64,000 nt of DNA, taken from positions 4,537,749 through 4,601,748 of the forward strand of contig NW_022098021.1 in assembly GCF_002288925.2 (NCBI RefSeq), read 5' to 3'. Of the stretch, positions 32,975-44,526 are shown piece by piece. This DNA is from Delphinapterus leucas. Taxonomy: Eukaryota > Chordata > Mammalia > Artiodactyla > Monodontidae. Under the pieces are notes generated by a model, which worked only from the letters and a program-made list of their open reading frames with translations, was not told where the DNA came from and did no database searches. The translations under genes were made by a program, and so were the position numbers. How positions within the stretch are numbered: the first letter of the stretch is position 1; each line of letters opens with the position of its first letter.

Positions 32975-33539
32975 AGCCCAATCAAGTTTCCAGTTTACAG
33001 GAAATACAGGACTAGGGAAAAATGTTAAATGACACCCAGGGTTGCACTTGGCAGAATCCAGAACGTGGGAAGCCATACATCAGTTGATGTCTATCCTTGC
33101 TGGGTACATGGGCGGGCGGGGCAGTGTCACCGTATTACGTGCTCTGCTTTTATGAATGTGTGAAACTTCGATAATAAAGGTTAAAAATACGTACAAGTGT
33201 TTGGCACACACACATGCACCCAAATCCCAACAAGCAGACGCCTCGCCAGCACCCACCGTGCCGGCAGACAGCGATAAGGCCAGCGTGAAGGGCGGACCCA
33301 CACCCCCCACCTGGCTCTTCCTCGTCTCTCCCCTCCCCGCGCTCATCTCCAGGGCAGGCCCGAGAAGCACCTGGACCGACTGTTTAAAGGGTCCCTCCGA
33401 GCTCTCCCTTCCCTCAGGATCATGACCCAGCAGAGGCCCTGGGCACAGGGATAAGGCCTCAAGGCTGTGCTGTCCTCAAATGGGCCCATCAGGCTCTGAG
33501 TCGTGGAGTCGTGACAGGGTTTCAGGAGACCCCACATCT
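32975..33539. other. Unique sequence
   Basis: Nothing supported. 33105-33200 ('cgtattacgtgctctgcttt', 'acttcgataataaaggttaa') could be the end of an old L1 or DNA element. Confidence 0.4.
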
Positions 33540-33670
33540 GGGTGCAGGGGATGCCTATCTGACTCCACCACTCACCAGCTGAGGGCCTTTGGGCAAATCA
33601 CTTAACCCCTGTGATCATCACTTAACCTCTCTGAGTGCTGAAGCTTTCCTCTATCAAAAGGGGAGAATTC
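33540..33670 (+). mobile_element. MIR SINE
   Basis: 'tctgactccaccactcacca', 'gctgagggcctttgggcaaa', 'tcacttaacccctgtgatca' and 'cttaacctctctgagtgctg' follow the MIR core, with a short internal duplication of the 'cacttaacc' segment. Confidence 0.82.
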
Positions 33671-34180
33671 TTTGTTCAACACACACTGCGGTGGGTGCAA
33701 AGAAGACGCAAACGGCAATCTCTGCACTCAAGGAGCAGGACTGTGCACCAGGAACGTCCTACACAAGGCTGGACAGGAGAAGGACCATCCCAGAGGCAAA
33801 GGCCACTTATAAGGAGCTTTGAGCCGAAGAGAATCATTTGTCTCTGAGTATCAGGGAAGGCTCCCTGGAGCAGGTGGCATGTGAGCTGGACCCTGACAGA
33901 CAGGTTCTCAGGCGACAGGAAGAGGAGGGCAAGCCAGCAGAGGGAGCCCTGAGCCCAGGGCATGAGACGAAAGTGGACAGGACGTAGGACTGGGAAGGTA
34001 GGTCAGGGCCAGGCTGGGGCGGCCGTGACCGTGAACACTGGCCAGTGTGTTGGAATCATACAAGGAAGGCAATGGGGGTGCCGTTTGGAGACTTTTGAGG
34101 GGAGTGTGGCTTGATCAGCACTGGTCTCTAAGAAGATTATTACAGAGAGGATGGGTAAGGGAGAAAGACTTGGTCCTGTT
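33671..34180 (-). mobile_element. L2 LINE, antisense, diverged
   Basis: Antisense L2-like order: 'tttgttcaacacacactgcg', 'ggaaggctccctggagcagg', 'tggcatgtgagctggaccct', 'gagggcaagccagcagaggg' and 'gtggcttgatcagcactggt'. Alignment is interrupted. Confidence 0.55.
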
Positions 34181-36274
34181 TGCAGCCAGAAAGAGAAGAG
34201 GCCCAGGGCAGTCTCTGTGACTCTGAGAGTACCAGAGCCAGAAGACGTTTGACAGCATAGTGGGCTTCCTTCTCCAGGGGAAAATGCACACACACCCAGA
34301 GTTGTGAATCTGAGGTTGGGGCAGGAGTTCACAAACCAGGTACGAGAGAAAGTGCAGCTGGAAAAAGGAAATACGTCAACTGCCCCCGAGACTAGGCCGG
34401 GAAAGGCCTCCTCTCTTCTCCCACGTCAGAGAGTTCTCTTTGCATCTTGCCCTGGTTAATTCTGGAACCAAGTTCTCCAGGACCCAGAGGACGGGGGTGC
34501 TGGTGCCCTTTGCTGGGTGGCTCAGACTGGCCAGGGGGTCACCTGGCCCCAAAGCCTGGCTCCCTGAGGTGGTTGGAAAAGAGGCCACCCCATCCTGGCA
34601 GCCCAGGACACTGCGTCATCTTTCTATTCTCTCTACAGAAAATGACGTTGCAAAATCAAAATGCTTGTGGAAGTAAAGAAACATAAGAAAAAGGTCAGGT
34701 TGAACCAGGCAGCTGATTCACAGCCATGTCCACTTCTGTCTGTGGTTATTTGTCAGCTTTTCAAAATTTGTAATTTGATGAGGTTTTTCTCTTCTCATCC
34801 TAAAAAAAATAGCTTTAGTAAACTTTGTATTCTTTTTCTTAAGCTCCAGCCCCCCCCAAAAAAATCCTCATCCCAAGTCCTCAGAGTAGAGAGAGCCCCC
34901 AAATTTGCACGTGCCCTTGTTCCTGGGCGAATGAAAATGTTGAGAACCACCCGGCCCCGGCAGGGAGCGCTGGGCAGCTGGACAGCAGGGCCACGGGACC
35001 CTGATGGTAAGCGGACTCTGCAGTGATGCCGATCCTGGGAAGGGCGTGGGCCCAGGAGCCGCAACGCAGCTCTCGCCAGGTTCACTGTCCACCTTCTGGG
35101 AGCCTCTGTGCACACTGCACTGGCCCCCTGGCCAGCGAGAGCTGGAGGAGACAGAGTACAAAGGAGCGAGCAGGGAACGGCGCTGGTGGAGTCTGAAGCC
35201 AGCACCCTCAGGGGACCTCACATGGTTCCCAGCAGCGCCCCCACGGCCACAGCCCAGGATGCAGCGGCTGAGGCCACCTCCCGGCGCTCACCCTCGCCCG
35301 ACGCTCTGCAGGCGGCCGCCTCCTTCCCGAGCAACTCCTCCTACAAGACAGGACGGTCTCCGACTGCAAGAGGATGCTCCAGAAATACTTGCTAAATACG
35401 TCAGCCCTCAAAATCAAGGCACCTATTCACTTCAGGGCCTGGCTCACTCGCTGGAAAGGACCACGGGTTCTGAGCCCCCAGGACACACGTGTTAACTGTC
35501 CCCAGGAGACCGCCTGAGGGCTCAGCCAGAAAAACAGGAATGAATGGGCCCTGCCCCTCCCAGCCCACCCGACAACCTTCCCTTCAGCCGAGGCCTCATT
35601 CACCAGGGCGAGCGCGCATGTGTCGGCATCTGCACGTGGGCATCACCTCTGCCACGTGGGCTCAGCACCACAGGAGGCAGAGGCTAGGGCCCTGGGCCTG
35701 CAGAGAGGCCTCCTGGTGTCGTGCCCGGTGTGAGGGCTGGGTCCACTGGGGTAACCACTCAGTGGGCACGGCAGGAACTGGCCGTGTGCTTTGGTCAGGG
35801 CTGCCAGGGAGCAGCTGTTCAAACCTCCCCGGGTCCCGCCCCCTCCCGATGCCCGTTCCCCACCACTCGCCCACCTCTCTTGTCTCATCATCCCTCAAGA
35901 AACCCTTTTTGAAGTTCAGATGGCAAGGCTGCCTCTCTTGGCCACTGTTTGCAATCCCAGATGTCCACTCCTTGGTTTTTTATTGGATTTGGCCACAGAG
36001 CCCACGTCGGTGGCCCGGAGGGCGGATACGGGACAGGCTCCCACTTGGGGGCCTCCAGAGCCTGGTGCCAGGCAGGGATCGGGTATCACCCGGGCCAGGA
36101 AGCAGGGCGCCCAGGGGAACAGAAGGGACAGAAGGAACAGCGCTGGCACGCCCACTGGAATCACTGACAGCACCACAGTTGGGAGACTGAGAAATCTGAC
36201 CGCAGAGTTTCCAGGCCCACAGTGCCCAAGGCAGCAGCCGGGGAGGGCAAGAGAAAGGGGATGTGGACGTAGCA
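34181..36274. other. Unique sequence
   Basis: No gene supported. GC-rich at 34900-36270 with long two-strand overlapping frames (for example 35489-36190 and 35791-36387) that lack domains. Confidence 0.45.
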
Positions 36275-36450
36275 GCAAGGTGGTCACCAGATGTGGATCC
36301 CAGGCTGGCCAGGAAGCCCCCTGGGCCTCAGCCTCTTCACCTGTAAAACGGGGTAACAGTAGCTCCTATCTCACAGGGCTGTGCTAAGAATTAAAGGAGT
36401 TTACATAAAGCCCTAAGATGCTGCAGGTGACACATGACTCATGTTTATTT
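36275..36450 (+). mobile_element. MIR SINE 3' half
   Basis: 'gggcctcagcctcttcacct', 'gtaaaacggggtaacagtag', 'tcctatctcacagggctgtg' and 'aagaattaaaggagtttaca' match the MIR 3' half in order. Confidence 0.85.
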
Positions 36451-36458
36451 AAAGATCT

Positions 36459-37394
36459 AGGAGGAGTCAAGATGGCGGTGTGGGAAGATGGGGAGTCAGC
36501 ATCTCCCCACAACTAGGGCGCCTGCCAGCTGCTGGTGGGGGATCCTGACACCCAAGGAGATAGGAGGAACCCCCAAGTGAACGGGTAGGACTGGGGGTAC
36601 TGAGGGGAGAGGAGAAATAGAGGCCAGACAGGATCAGCGCCCCTGAGGCCGGGGAGATCAGGAGAGGCAGGCGGGAGGGGCCCTCAGGGAGGAGCAGGAG
36701 AGGATGCATGTGTTAGCCCCACCCACTCGAGCCCAGGAAGCCTGCTGGGCTCCCAGGTGAGGTCCCCTGCCCTCTGAGACCAGGGGTGGGAGCACGCCTG
36801 GGCCCCTTCTGTTCTTTGAGCCTAAGCCCCACCCCCCCACGGCCCCCAGGGCCTTTTCCAGTCCTGTGGGTCCTAAGCATTGGCCCCACCCACCACCCAA
36901 ACTTCACCCTTGCTTAGGCCCCGCCCTCCACAGCCGAGGCCTTTTCCCCTCTTTTTCATTCTTTTCCCTCCTCCTCTTTTTTACTATTGCGGTACTGATG
37001 TACCTTCCAGTTGTTGATTCACCTACATTTTTATTTTTATAGTCCTTCTAACATATCTGTTAGTTTCCTACTCTAATTTTATTTTTTACTTTGTTATTTT
37101 TCTCTTTCTTTCACCGCCCCACACGGCTTGCGGGATCTCGACTCACGAGCCAGGGGTTGGGCCAAAGCTCCTGCAGTGGGAGCTCCAAGTTCAAACCACT
37201 GGACTCACAGAGAACCTCAGACCCCAGGGAATATTCATCAGAGTGAGGTCTCATGGAGTTCCTCACATCAGCACCAAGACCCAGCTCTACCCAACAGCCT
37301 ACAAACTCCAGTGCTGGAAGCCTCAGGCCAAACAACCAGTAAGACAGGAACACAATCCCACTCATTAAAAAAAAAAAAGAGACGGCAAAAAAAT
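36459..37394 (+). promoter_or_regulatory. L1 5' UTR with internal promoter
   Basis: Starts at the insertion point with 'agatggcggtg', which includes the YY1-type core CAAGATGGC conserved at the start of many mammalian L1s. A GC-rich stretch follows to about 36920, then a T-rich one (36950-37110), then sequence leading to ORF1. Promoter function is family knowledge, and activity of this copy is unknown. Confidence 0.7.
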
Positions 37395-38331
37395 ATGTCA
37401 CAGGTGAAGGAGCAAGGTAAAAACCTACAAGACCAAATAAATGAAGAGGAAATAGGCAATCTACCTGAAAAAGAATTCAGAGCAATGATAGTAAAGATGA
37501 CCCAGAATCTCAGAAGTAGAATGGAGGCACGGATTGAGAAAATACAAGAAATGTTTAACAAAGATCTAGAAAAACTAAAGAACAAACAAACAGAGATGAA
37601 TAACACAATAACTAAAATGAAAAATACACTAGAAGGAATAGCAGAACAACTGAGGCAGAAGAAGGAATAAGTGAGTGGGAAGACAAAATAGTGGAAATAA
37701 CTGCTGAGGAGCAGAATAAAGAGAAAAGAATGAAAAGAATTGAAGACAATCTCAGAGACCTCTGGGACAACACTAAACGCACCAACATTTGAATTAGAGG
37801 GGTCCCAGAAGAAGCAGAGAAAAAGAAAGGGTCTGAGAAAATATCTAAAGTGATTATAGTCCAAAACTTCCCTAACATGGGAAAGGAAATAGTCACCCAA
37901 GTCCAGGAAGCACAGAGAGTCTCATTAAGGATAAACCCTAGGAAAAACACACCAAGACACATACTAATCAAAATAACAAAAATTAAATTCAAAGAAAAAA
38001 TATTAAAAGCAGCAAGGGAAAAACAAAAAATAACATGCAAAGGAATCCCCATAAGGTTATCAGCTGATTTTTCAGCAGAAATTCTACAGGCCAGAGGGAA
38101 TGGCAGGATACACTTAAAGCAAGGAAAGAGAAAAACCGACAACCAAGATTGCTCTACCCAGCAAGGATCTCATTCACATTCAACAGAGAAATCAAAAGCT
38201 TTTCAGACAAGCAAAAGCTAACAGAATTCAGCACCACCAAACCAGCTTTACAACAAATGCTAAAGAAACTTCTCCAGGCAGGAAACACAAGAGAAGAAAA
38301 AGACCCAAAAATACAAACCGAAAACAATTAA
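37395..38331 (+). pseudogene. L1 ORF1 (ORF1p), broken
   Basis: ORF1p is the L1 RNA-binding chaperone that trimerises through a coiled coil and coats L1 RNA. I start it at ATG 37395 because the residues from there (MSQVKEQGK) look like the family N-terminus. The frame also runs open upstream from 37128. A coiled-coil-rich part is readable to 37670, the RNA-recognition domain (VQNFPNMGKE, NPRKNTPRH, LKAAREKQK) at about 37850-38095, and the C-terminal domain (LYPARISF, FSDKQKL, LQQMLK) at 38149-38331. Lesions: a frameshift near 37668, a TGA at 37790-37792 in the second frame, which may come from CpG decay of CGA, and a second frameshift between about 38098 and 38148. No full protein can be made. 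Confidence 0.9.
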
Positions 38332-38335
38332 GAAA

Positions 38336-41300
38336 ATGGTAATAGGAAAATACATATCAATAATAACCTCGAATGTAAGTGCATTAAATGCCCCAACCAA
38401 AAGACACAGACTGCCTGAATGGATACAAAAACAAGACCCATATATATGCTGTCTACAAGAGACTCACTTCAGACCTAGGGACACATACAGACTGAAAGTG
38501 AAGGGATGGAAAAAGATGTTCCACGCACATGGAAATCAAAAGAAAGCTGGAGTAGCAATACTCGTATCAGATAAAATAGACTTTAAAATACTGTTACAAG
38601 AGATAAGGAGGGACACTACATAATGATCAAAGGATCAATCCAAGAAGAAGATATAACAATTATAAATGTTTATGCACCCAACATAGGAGCACCTCAATAC
38701 ATAAGGCAAATGCTAACAACCATGAAAGGAGAAATCAACAGTAACACAATAATAGTAGGGTCCTTTAACACCCCACTTACACCAGTGGACAGATCATCCA
38801 AATGGAAAATAAATAAGGAAATACAAGCTTTAAATGACACAATAGACCAGATAGATTTAATTGATATTTATAGAACATTCCACCCAAAAGTGGCAGAATA
38901 TACTTTCTTCTCAAGTGCACATGGAATGTTCTCCAGGATAGATCACATCTTGGGTCACAAATCAAGCCTCAGAAAATTTAAGAAAGTTGAAATCTTACCA
39001 AGCATCTTGTCTGACCACAATGCTATGAGACTGGAAATCAATTACAGGAAAAAAAGTGTAAGAAACACAAATACACAGAAGCTAAACAGTGCGCTACTAA
39101 ATAACCAAGAGATCACTGAAGAAATCAAAGAAGAAATTTAAAAATACATAGAAACAAATGACAATGAAAACACGACGACCCAAAACCTATGGGATGCAGC
39201 AAAAGCAGTTCTAAGAGGGAAGTTTATAGCAATTCAATCTCACCTCAAGAAACAAGAAAAATCTCAAGTAAACAATCTAACCCTACAGACTTAAAACAAC
39301 TAGAGAAAGAACAAAGAAAACCCAAAGTCAGTAGAAGGAAAGAAATCATAAAGATCAGAGCAGAAATAAGTGAAATAGAAACGAAGAAAACAATAGCAAA
39401 GATCAATGAAACTAAAAGCTGGTTCTTTGAGAAGATAAACAAAACTGGTAAACCCTTAGCCAGACTCATCAAGAAAAAAAGGGAGAGGATGCAAATCAAT
39501 AAAATTAGAAACAAAAAAGGAGAAATCACAACTGACACCACAGAAGTACAAAGGATTATAAGAGACTACTACAAACAACTATATGCCAATTAAACGGACA
39601 ACCATGAAGCAATCGACAAATTCTTGGAAGGTACAATTTTCCAAGACTGAACCAGGAAGAATTAGAAAATATAAACAGACCTATCAGAAGTAATGAAATT
39701 GAAACCATAATTAAAAATCTTCCAACAAACAAAAGTCCAGGACCAGATGGCTTCACAGGCAAATTCAATCAAACATTTAGGGAAGAGCTAACGCCTATCC
39801 TTCTCAAACTCTTCCAAAAAATTACAGAGGGAGAAACACTCCCAAATTCATTCTACAAAGCCACCATCACCCTGAAACCAAAACCAGAAAAAGATATCAC
39901 AAAAAAAGAAAACTATAGACCAATATCACTGATGAACATAGATGCAAAAATCCTGAATAAAATACCAGCAAACAGATTTCAACAGCACATTAAAAGGATC
40001 ATACACCATGATCATGTGGGATTTATCCCAGGGATGCAAGGACTCTTCAATATATGCAAGTCAATTAGTGTGCTACACCACATTAACAAATTAAGAAATA
40101 ATAACCATATGATCATCTCAATAGATGCAGAAAAAGCTTTTGACAAAATTCAACACCCATTTATGATAAAAACTCTCCAGAAAATGGGCATAGAGGGAAC
40201 CTACCTCAACGTAATAAAGGCCATATATGACAAACCCACAGCAAGCATTATACTTAATGGTGGAAAACTGAAAGCATTTCCACTAAGATCAGGAAAAGAC
40301 AAGGATGTTCACTCTCACCACTCTTATTCAACATAGTTTTGGAAGTCCTAGCCACAGCAATCAGAGAAGAAAAAGAAAGAAAAGGAATACAAATTGGAAA
40401 AGAAGAAGTAAAACTGTCACTGTTTGCAGATGACATGATACTATACATAGAAGATCCTAAAGATGTCACCAGAAAACTACTAGAACTAATCAATGAATTT
40501 GGTTAAGGTTGCAGAATACAAAAGTAATGCACAGAAATCTCTGGCATTCCTATACACTAATGATGAAAAATCTGAAAGTGAAATCAAGAAAACACTCCCA
40601 TTTACCACTGCAACAAAAAGAATAAAATATCTAGGAATAAACCTACCTAAGGAGACAAAAGACCTGTATGCAGAAAACTATAAGTCACTGATGAAAGAAA
40701 TTAAAGATGATACAAAGAGATGGAGAGATATACCATGTCCTTGGATTGGAAGAATCAACATTGTGAAAATGACTATACTACCCAAAGCAATCTACAGATT
40801 CAATGCAATCCCTATCAAACTACCAATGGCATTCTTCACAGAATTAGAGCAAAAAACTTTACAATTCATATGGAAACACAAAAGACCCCGAATAGCCAAA
40901 GCAGTCTTGAGAAAGGAAAACAGAGTTGGAGGAATCAGGCTCCCCGACTTCAAACTATACTACAAAGCTACAGTAATCAAGACAGTATGGTACTGGCACA
41001 AAAACAGAAATATAGCTCAATGGTACAGGATAGAATGCCCAGAGATAAACCCATGCACATATGGGCACCTAATTTATGACAAAGGAGGGAAGAGCATACA
41101 ATGGAGAAAAGACAGCTTCTTCAATAAGTGGTGCTGGGAAAACTGGACAGCTACGTGTAAAAGAACAAAATTAGAACACTCCCTAATACCATACACAAAA
41201 ATAAACTCCAAATGGATTAAAGACTTAAATGTAAGACCAGACACTATAAAACCCTTAGAGGAAAACATAGGAAAAACACTCTTTGACATAAACCACAGCA

Positions 41301-42149
41301 AGATCTTTTGGGATCCACTTCCTAGACTAATGGAAATAAAAACAAAAATAAACACATGGCACTTAATTAAATTTAAAAGCTTTGCACAGCAAAGGAAACC
41401 ATAAACAAGACAAAAAGACAACCCTCAGAATGGGAGAAAATATTTGCAAATGAAGCAACTGACAAAGGATTAATCTCCAAAATATACAAACAGCTCATGG
41501 ATCTCAATATCAAAAAAAACAAACAATCCAGTTAAAAAATGGGTGGAAGACCTAAATAGATATTTCACCAAGGAAGACATATAGATGGCCAAGAGGCACA
41601 TGAAAAGATGCTCAACATCACTAATTATAAGAGCAATGCAAATCAAAACTGCAATGAGGTACCACCTCACGCTGGTCAGAATGGCCATCATCAAAAAAAC
41701 CTACAAACAATAAATGCTGGAGAGGGTGTGAAGAAAAGGGAACCCTCCTGCACTGTTAGTGGGAACGTAAGTTGATACAACCACTTCAGAAAACAGTATG
41801 GAGGTTCCTTAAAAAATTAAAAATCGAACTACCATACGACCCAGCAATCCCACTACTGGGCATATACCCTGAGAAAACCATAATTCAAAAAGAGTCATGT
41901 ACCAAAACGTTCATTCTAGCTCTATTTACAATAGCCAGGACATGGAAGCAACCTAAGTGTCCATCAACAGATGAATGGATAAAGAAGATGTGGCACATAT
42001 ATACAATAGAATATTTCTCAACCATAAAAAGAAACAAAATTGAGTTATTTGTAGTGAGGTGGATGGACCTAGAGTCTGTCATACAGAGTGAAGTAAGTCA
42101 GAAAGAGAAAAACAAATACCATATGCTAACACATATATATGGAATCTAA
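38336..42149 (+). pseudogene. L1 ORF2 (endonuclease-reverse transcriptase), broken
   Basis: ORF2p nicks DNA at AT-rich sites and copies L1 RNA there. Domains in order: endonuclease 38336 to about 39050 (NVSALNAPTKRHRL, QETHFRP, DHILGHKS, SDHNAM); linker to about 39600; reverse transcriptase about 39640-40500 with [18 protein letters not shown], and the catalytic FADD at 40423-40434; C-terminal region to a cysteine-rich CWRGC...LHC segment (about 41713-41756) and the last frame 41772-42149. Lesions: frameshift with stop near 38620, TAA at 39139, a frame change near 39290, stop and shift near 39590, shift near 40305, shift near 40500, another after 41390, and TAG at 41757-41759. The FADD motif and the SDH motif survive as sequence, but the protein does not. 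Confidence 0.92.
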
Positions 42150-42508
42150 AAAAAAAAAAAATCGTTCTGAAGAACCTAGGGGCAGGACAGGAATAAAGAC
42201 GCAGACGTAGAGAATGGACTTGAGGACACGGGGAGGGGGAAGGGTAAGCTGGGACAAAGTGAGAGAGTGGCACGGACATATATACACTGCCAAACGTAAA
42301 ATAGATAGCTAGTGGGAAGCAGCCGCATAGCACAGGGAGATTCTAGAGGGGTGGGATAGGGAGGGTGGGAGGGAGACGCAAGAGGGAAGAGATAAGGGGA
42401 TATATGTAAATGTATAGCTGATTCACTTTGTTATAAAGCAGAAACTAACACAGTATTGTGAAGCAATTATACTCCAATAAAGATCTATTTAAAAATAAAT
42501 AAACAAAC
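42150..42508 (+). other. L1 3' UTR and polyadenylation signal
   Basis: A-rich start, 'ggacttgaggacacggggag', 'ggtgggatagggagggtggg' G-rich tract (about 42350-42375), 'ctgattcactttgttataaa', then 'actccaataaagatctattt' with the signal, and a degraded A tail to 42508. Confidence 0.9.
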
Positions 42509-42516
42509 AAAGATCT

Positions 42517-43019
42517 TTCCCAAGCTCTTCCTCCCGCAAAGGCATCTGGGGGGAGGCAGAGTTAATGACTGATAGCGTGTGACATGGAACACAAAAATGC
42601 AAACTCTTCTTTGGCCTCGAGGTGCTGCAAGGAGGGCAGCCTGAAGATGAGTCCCGTTAGGATCCAGCTGCCCTGGGTGAGGTGTTCTGACCGCAGGGGC
42701 TCAGCCCAGCAAGTCCTGCTCACAGCCCTGCTGCTTCCCCAGGAGGAATGTCCCTCCACAGACCACATTCCCCTGCCATTCCCTCTCTGTTTTCCAATGA
42801 AATTGGTTTAGATTAGTAATTGTTTCCCTAGCCATCAATAAATTCCTACAAGCTCTTTAACGTTCATATCATTTTTACTAAGTGTCTTGGTATAACATAC
42901 TCAGTAGGGAATGTAAAAGTTCATTGATTATCGGGATGTTTCCTTATTGGTGGGGTTGGGGGGAGGCATGGGAAACAGCTCCTAAAACGGGTAGACCTCT
43001 GTTTCTCAGGTCTTTTGAT
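42517..43019. other. Unique sequence
   Basis: No gene. 42780-42930 is AT-rich and non-repetitive ('gaaattggtttagattagta', 'catatcatttttactaagtg') and could be constrained noncoding DNA. Confidence 0.35.
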
Positions 43020-43150
43020 AAAAGCATGGATTCAGCTAATTTGCTGGGCAGGACGAGTGTGTCCCTTTTACAGATGGAGAGGTTAAGTCATCTGCCCATG
43101 ATCACACCCTGACAACCTGGCTAAGACCCCGAAGCAGGGGGTCCAGGTAC
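43020..43150 (-). mobile_element. MIR SINE, antisense
   Basis: 'cccttttacagatggagagg', 'ttaagtcatctgcccatgat' and 'cacaccctgacaacctggct' match the antisense MIR core. Confidence 0.8.
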
Positions 43151-44486
43151 CAATGCCCCCTCCACACCTGCCGCCTCTCTCTCCAACTTGTCAGGACATG
43201 GGGAACCCAGGAACGTGCCCACCGCATGTAGCATCTACCCACCCAGATGCCTGCCCCAAGGCTCCCACCTCTGCCCCCCGGCTTTTGAGCCCGGCGCCAG
43301 CCAGGAGAAGATGGTGGGTGGCCAAGGCTTGCTGACTGTTGAGTCTGGGTGGTGGGTATATCAGAAGGTCCCCTGTGCTGTCTCTCTACATCTGTACGTG
43401 CTTGAATTGTGTCACAACAAAGACCTTCAGACGGAAAGACTGTTGGTGGGTCTCTGGGATCGTGGAGCACAGCACAAACCTGTAAAACGGTTGAAATGGT
43501 GCTTCGTGGTTTTGGCCACATAACCTGGGCTGGGCAGACGCTGGGCACTCCACGTGCCTCGTGTCATGTGAACAGCACCTCAAACCCCAGAGGCCGGCAG
43601 CTGCCGTCCCACACCCCGCAGCTGGGGACTCGTAAGTGACGAGATCACACCAGACCGCTGAGCCGTGGTTTTCACGGTCACTCTCGAGGGCTCACTGTGG
43701 GCCGAGACAGGATCCCCGGCACCTCTGCATCCTCATCCCACCACCGCCCAACGGCAAGGCACGGGGGCCATCGCAGGTCACAGCAGGAGGGGGCCAGGGC
43801 TCAGGCGGACAGCGGCCCACGGTTGCAGGGCCTGAAAGGGGTAGTGCAGGACCCACACCCTCCCCTTCTCCTGCTGCTTCCACGACAGCCCGGAGACCCT
43901 TCCCCTCTCGCGATGAAGGCCCGGCCAAAGGGCCCGGCAGGTCGCGGCCTCCATAGGAAGCCAAGGCCGCTGAGGCAGGACGGGGAGCGGGGCCAGGCGG
44001 AGGGCGTGTGTGGCAGGGTGCCAGGCCGCCTCTCTCAGCACCCGCCTGCCCAGGGAATGCAGAGCTCCTGGGCCGGGCGTGGAGATTTGTGTGCTACAAG
44101 CTCTCCAGGCGATTCTTCCAAGCACTGAAGTCTGTGAGCCAGGCCCTGGCTGTGAAATCGCCTTTCTGATGGCCTGCGACACCGGCTCCCCAGATGCTTG
44201 CTGCCCATCGAACAGAACCATACACGTGCATGGGCAGAGGATGGGGGACGGGGGATCTGGAGGGGAACCGAGGGCTTCTTCTGCAACACTGTTTAGCACG
44301 TCATAACTCAGCGGGGGGCCTGGATCGTCACAGCCTCCAGCCAGCAGCGGGTGAGGGCACAGCCGCAGGGTCCCTGGAAGGATGCTCACTGAACAGGCTG
44401 TGACAGCCCGGGGACAGTCACCCGTTGTAACCCGCCAGGTTCTGGGACGGGGAAGGAGCTCCAGCCCCATTTGTGTGCGAAGGTGA
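43151..44486. other. GC-rich unique sequence
   Basis: No gene supported. Overlapping frames on both strands reach 238 codons (minus, 43778-44494), without domains. Confidence 0.45.
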
Positions 44487-44526
44487 GAAACCATTCTGCA
44501 GGCGCAGAAACCATTCTGCAGGCGCA
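44487..44526 (+). repeat. Perfect tandem duplication of 20 bp
   Basis: gaaaccattctgcaggcgca occurs twice back to back (44487-44506 and 44507-44526) with no mismatch. Confidence 0.97.

Larger units (their letters stand above)
36459..42508 (+). mobile_element. Full-length cetacean-type L1, both ORFs broken
   Basis: A complete 6.05-kb L1: 5' UTR from 'aggagtcaagatggcggtg', ORF1, ORF2, 3' UTR, polyadenylation signal (aataaa, about 42476) and an A-rich tail. Flanking duplication aaagatct at 36451-36458 and 42509-42516 shows insertion by target-primed reverse transcription. The 5' end is not truncated, unlike every other L1 in this window. Several frameshifts and stops (see ORF entries) make it unable to move by itself. 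The decayed tail and lesions suggest it is not recent. From memory of the consensus, about 20 bases are missing from the 3' UTR near 42341. Confidence 0.95.

Noticed and set aside
35489..36387. Overlapping plus-strand frames of 198-233 codons
   Set aside because: Two different frames are open over the same DNA and neither has domain similarity, so both look like chance.
40493..41404. 303-codon frame with reverse-transcriptase-related text as a possible host gene
   Set aside because: It is one segment of the broken L1 ORF2 and lines up with the frames before and after it.
43778..44494. 238-codon open frame on the minus strand
   Set aside because: High GC content, frames open on both strands, low-complexity Pro/Gly/Ser composition and no domain.
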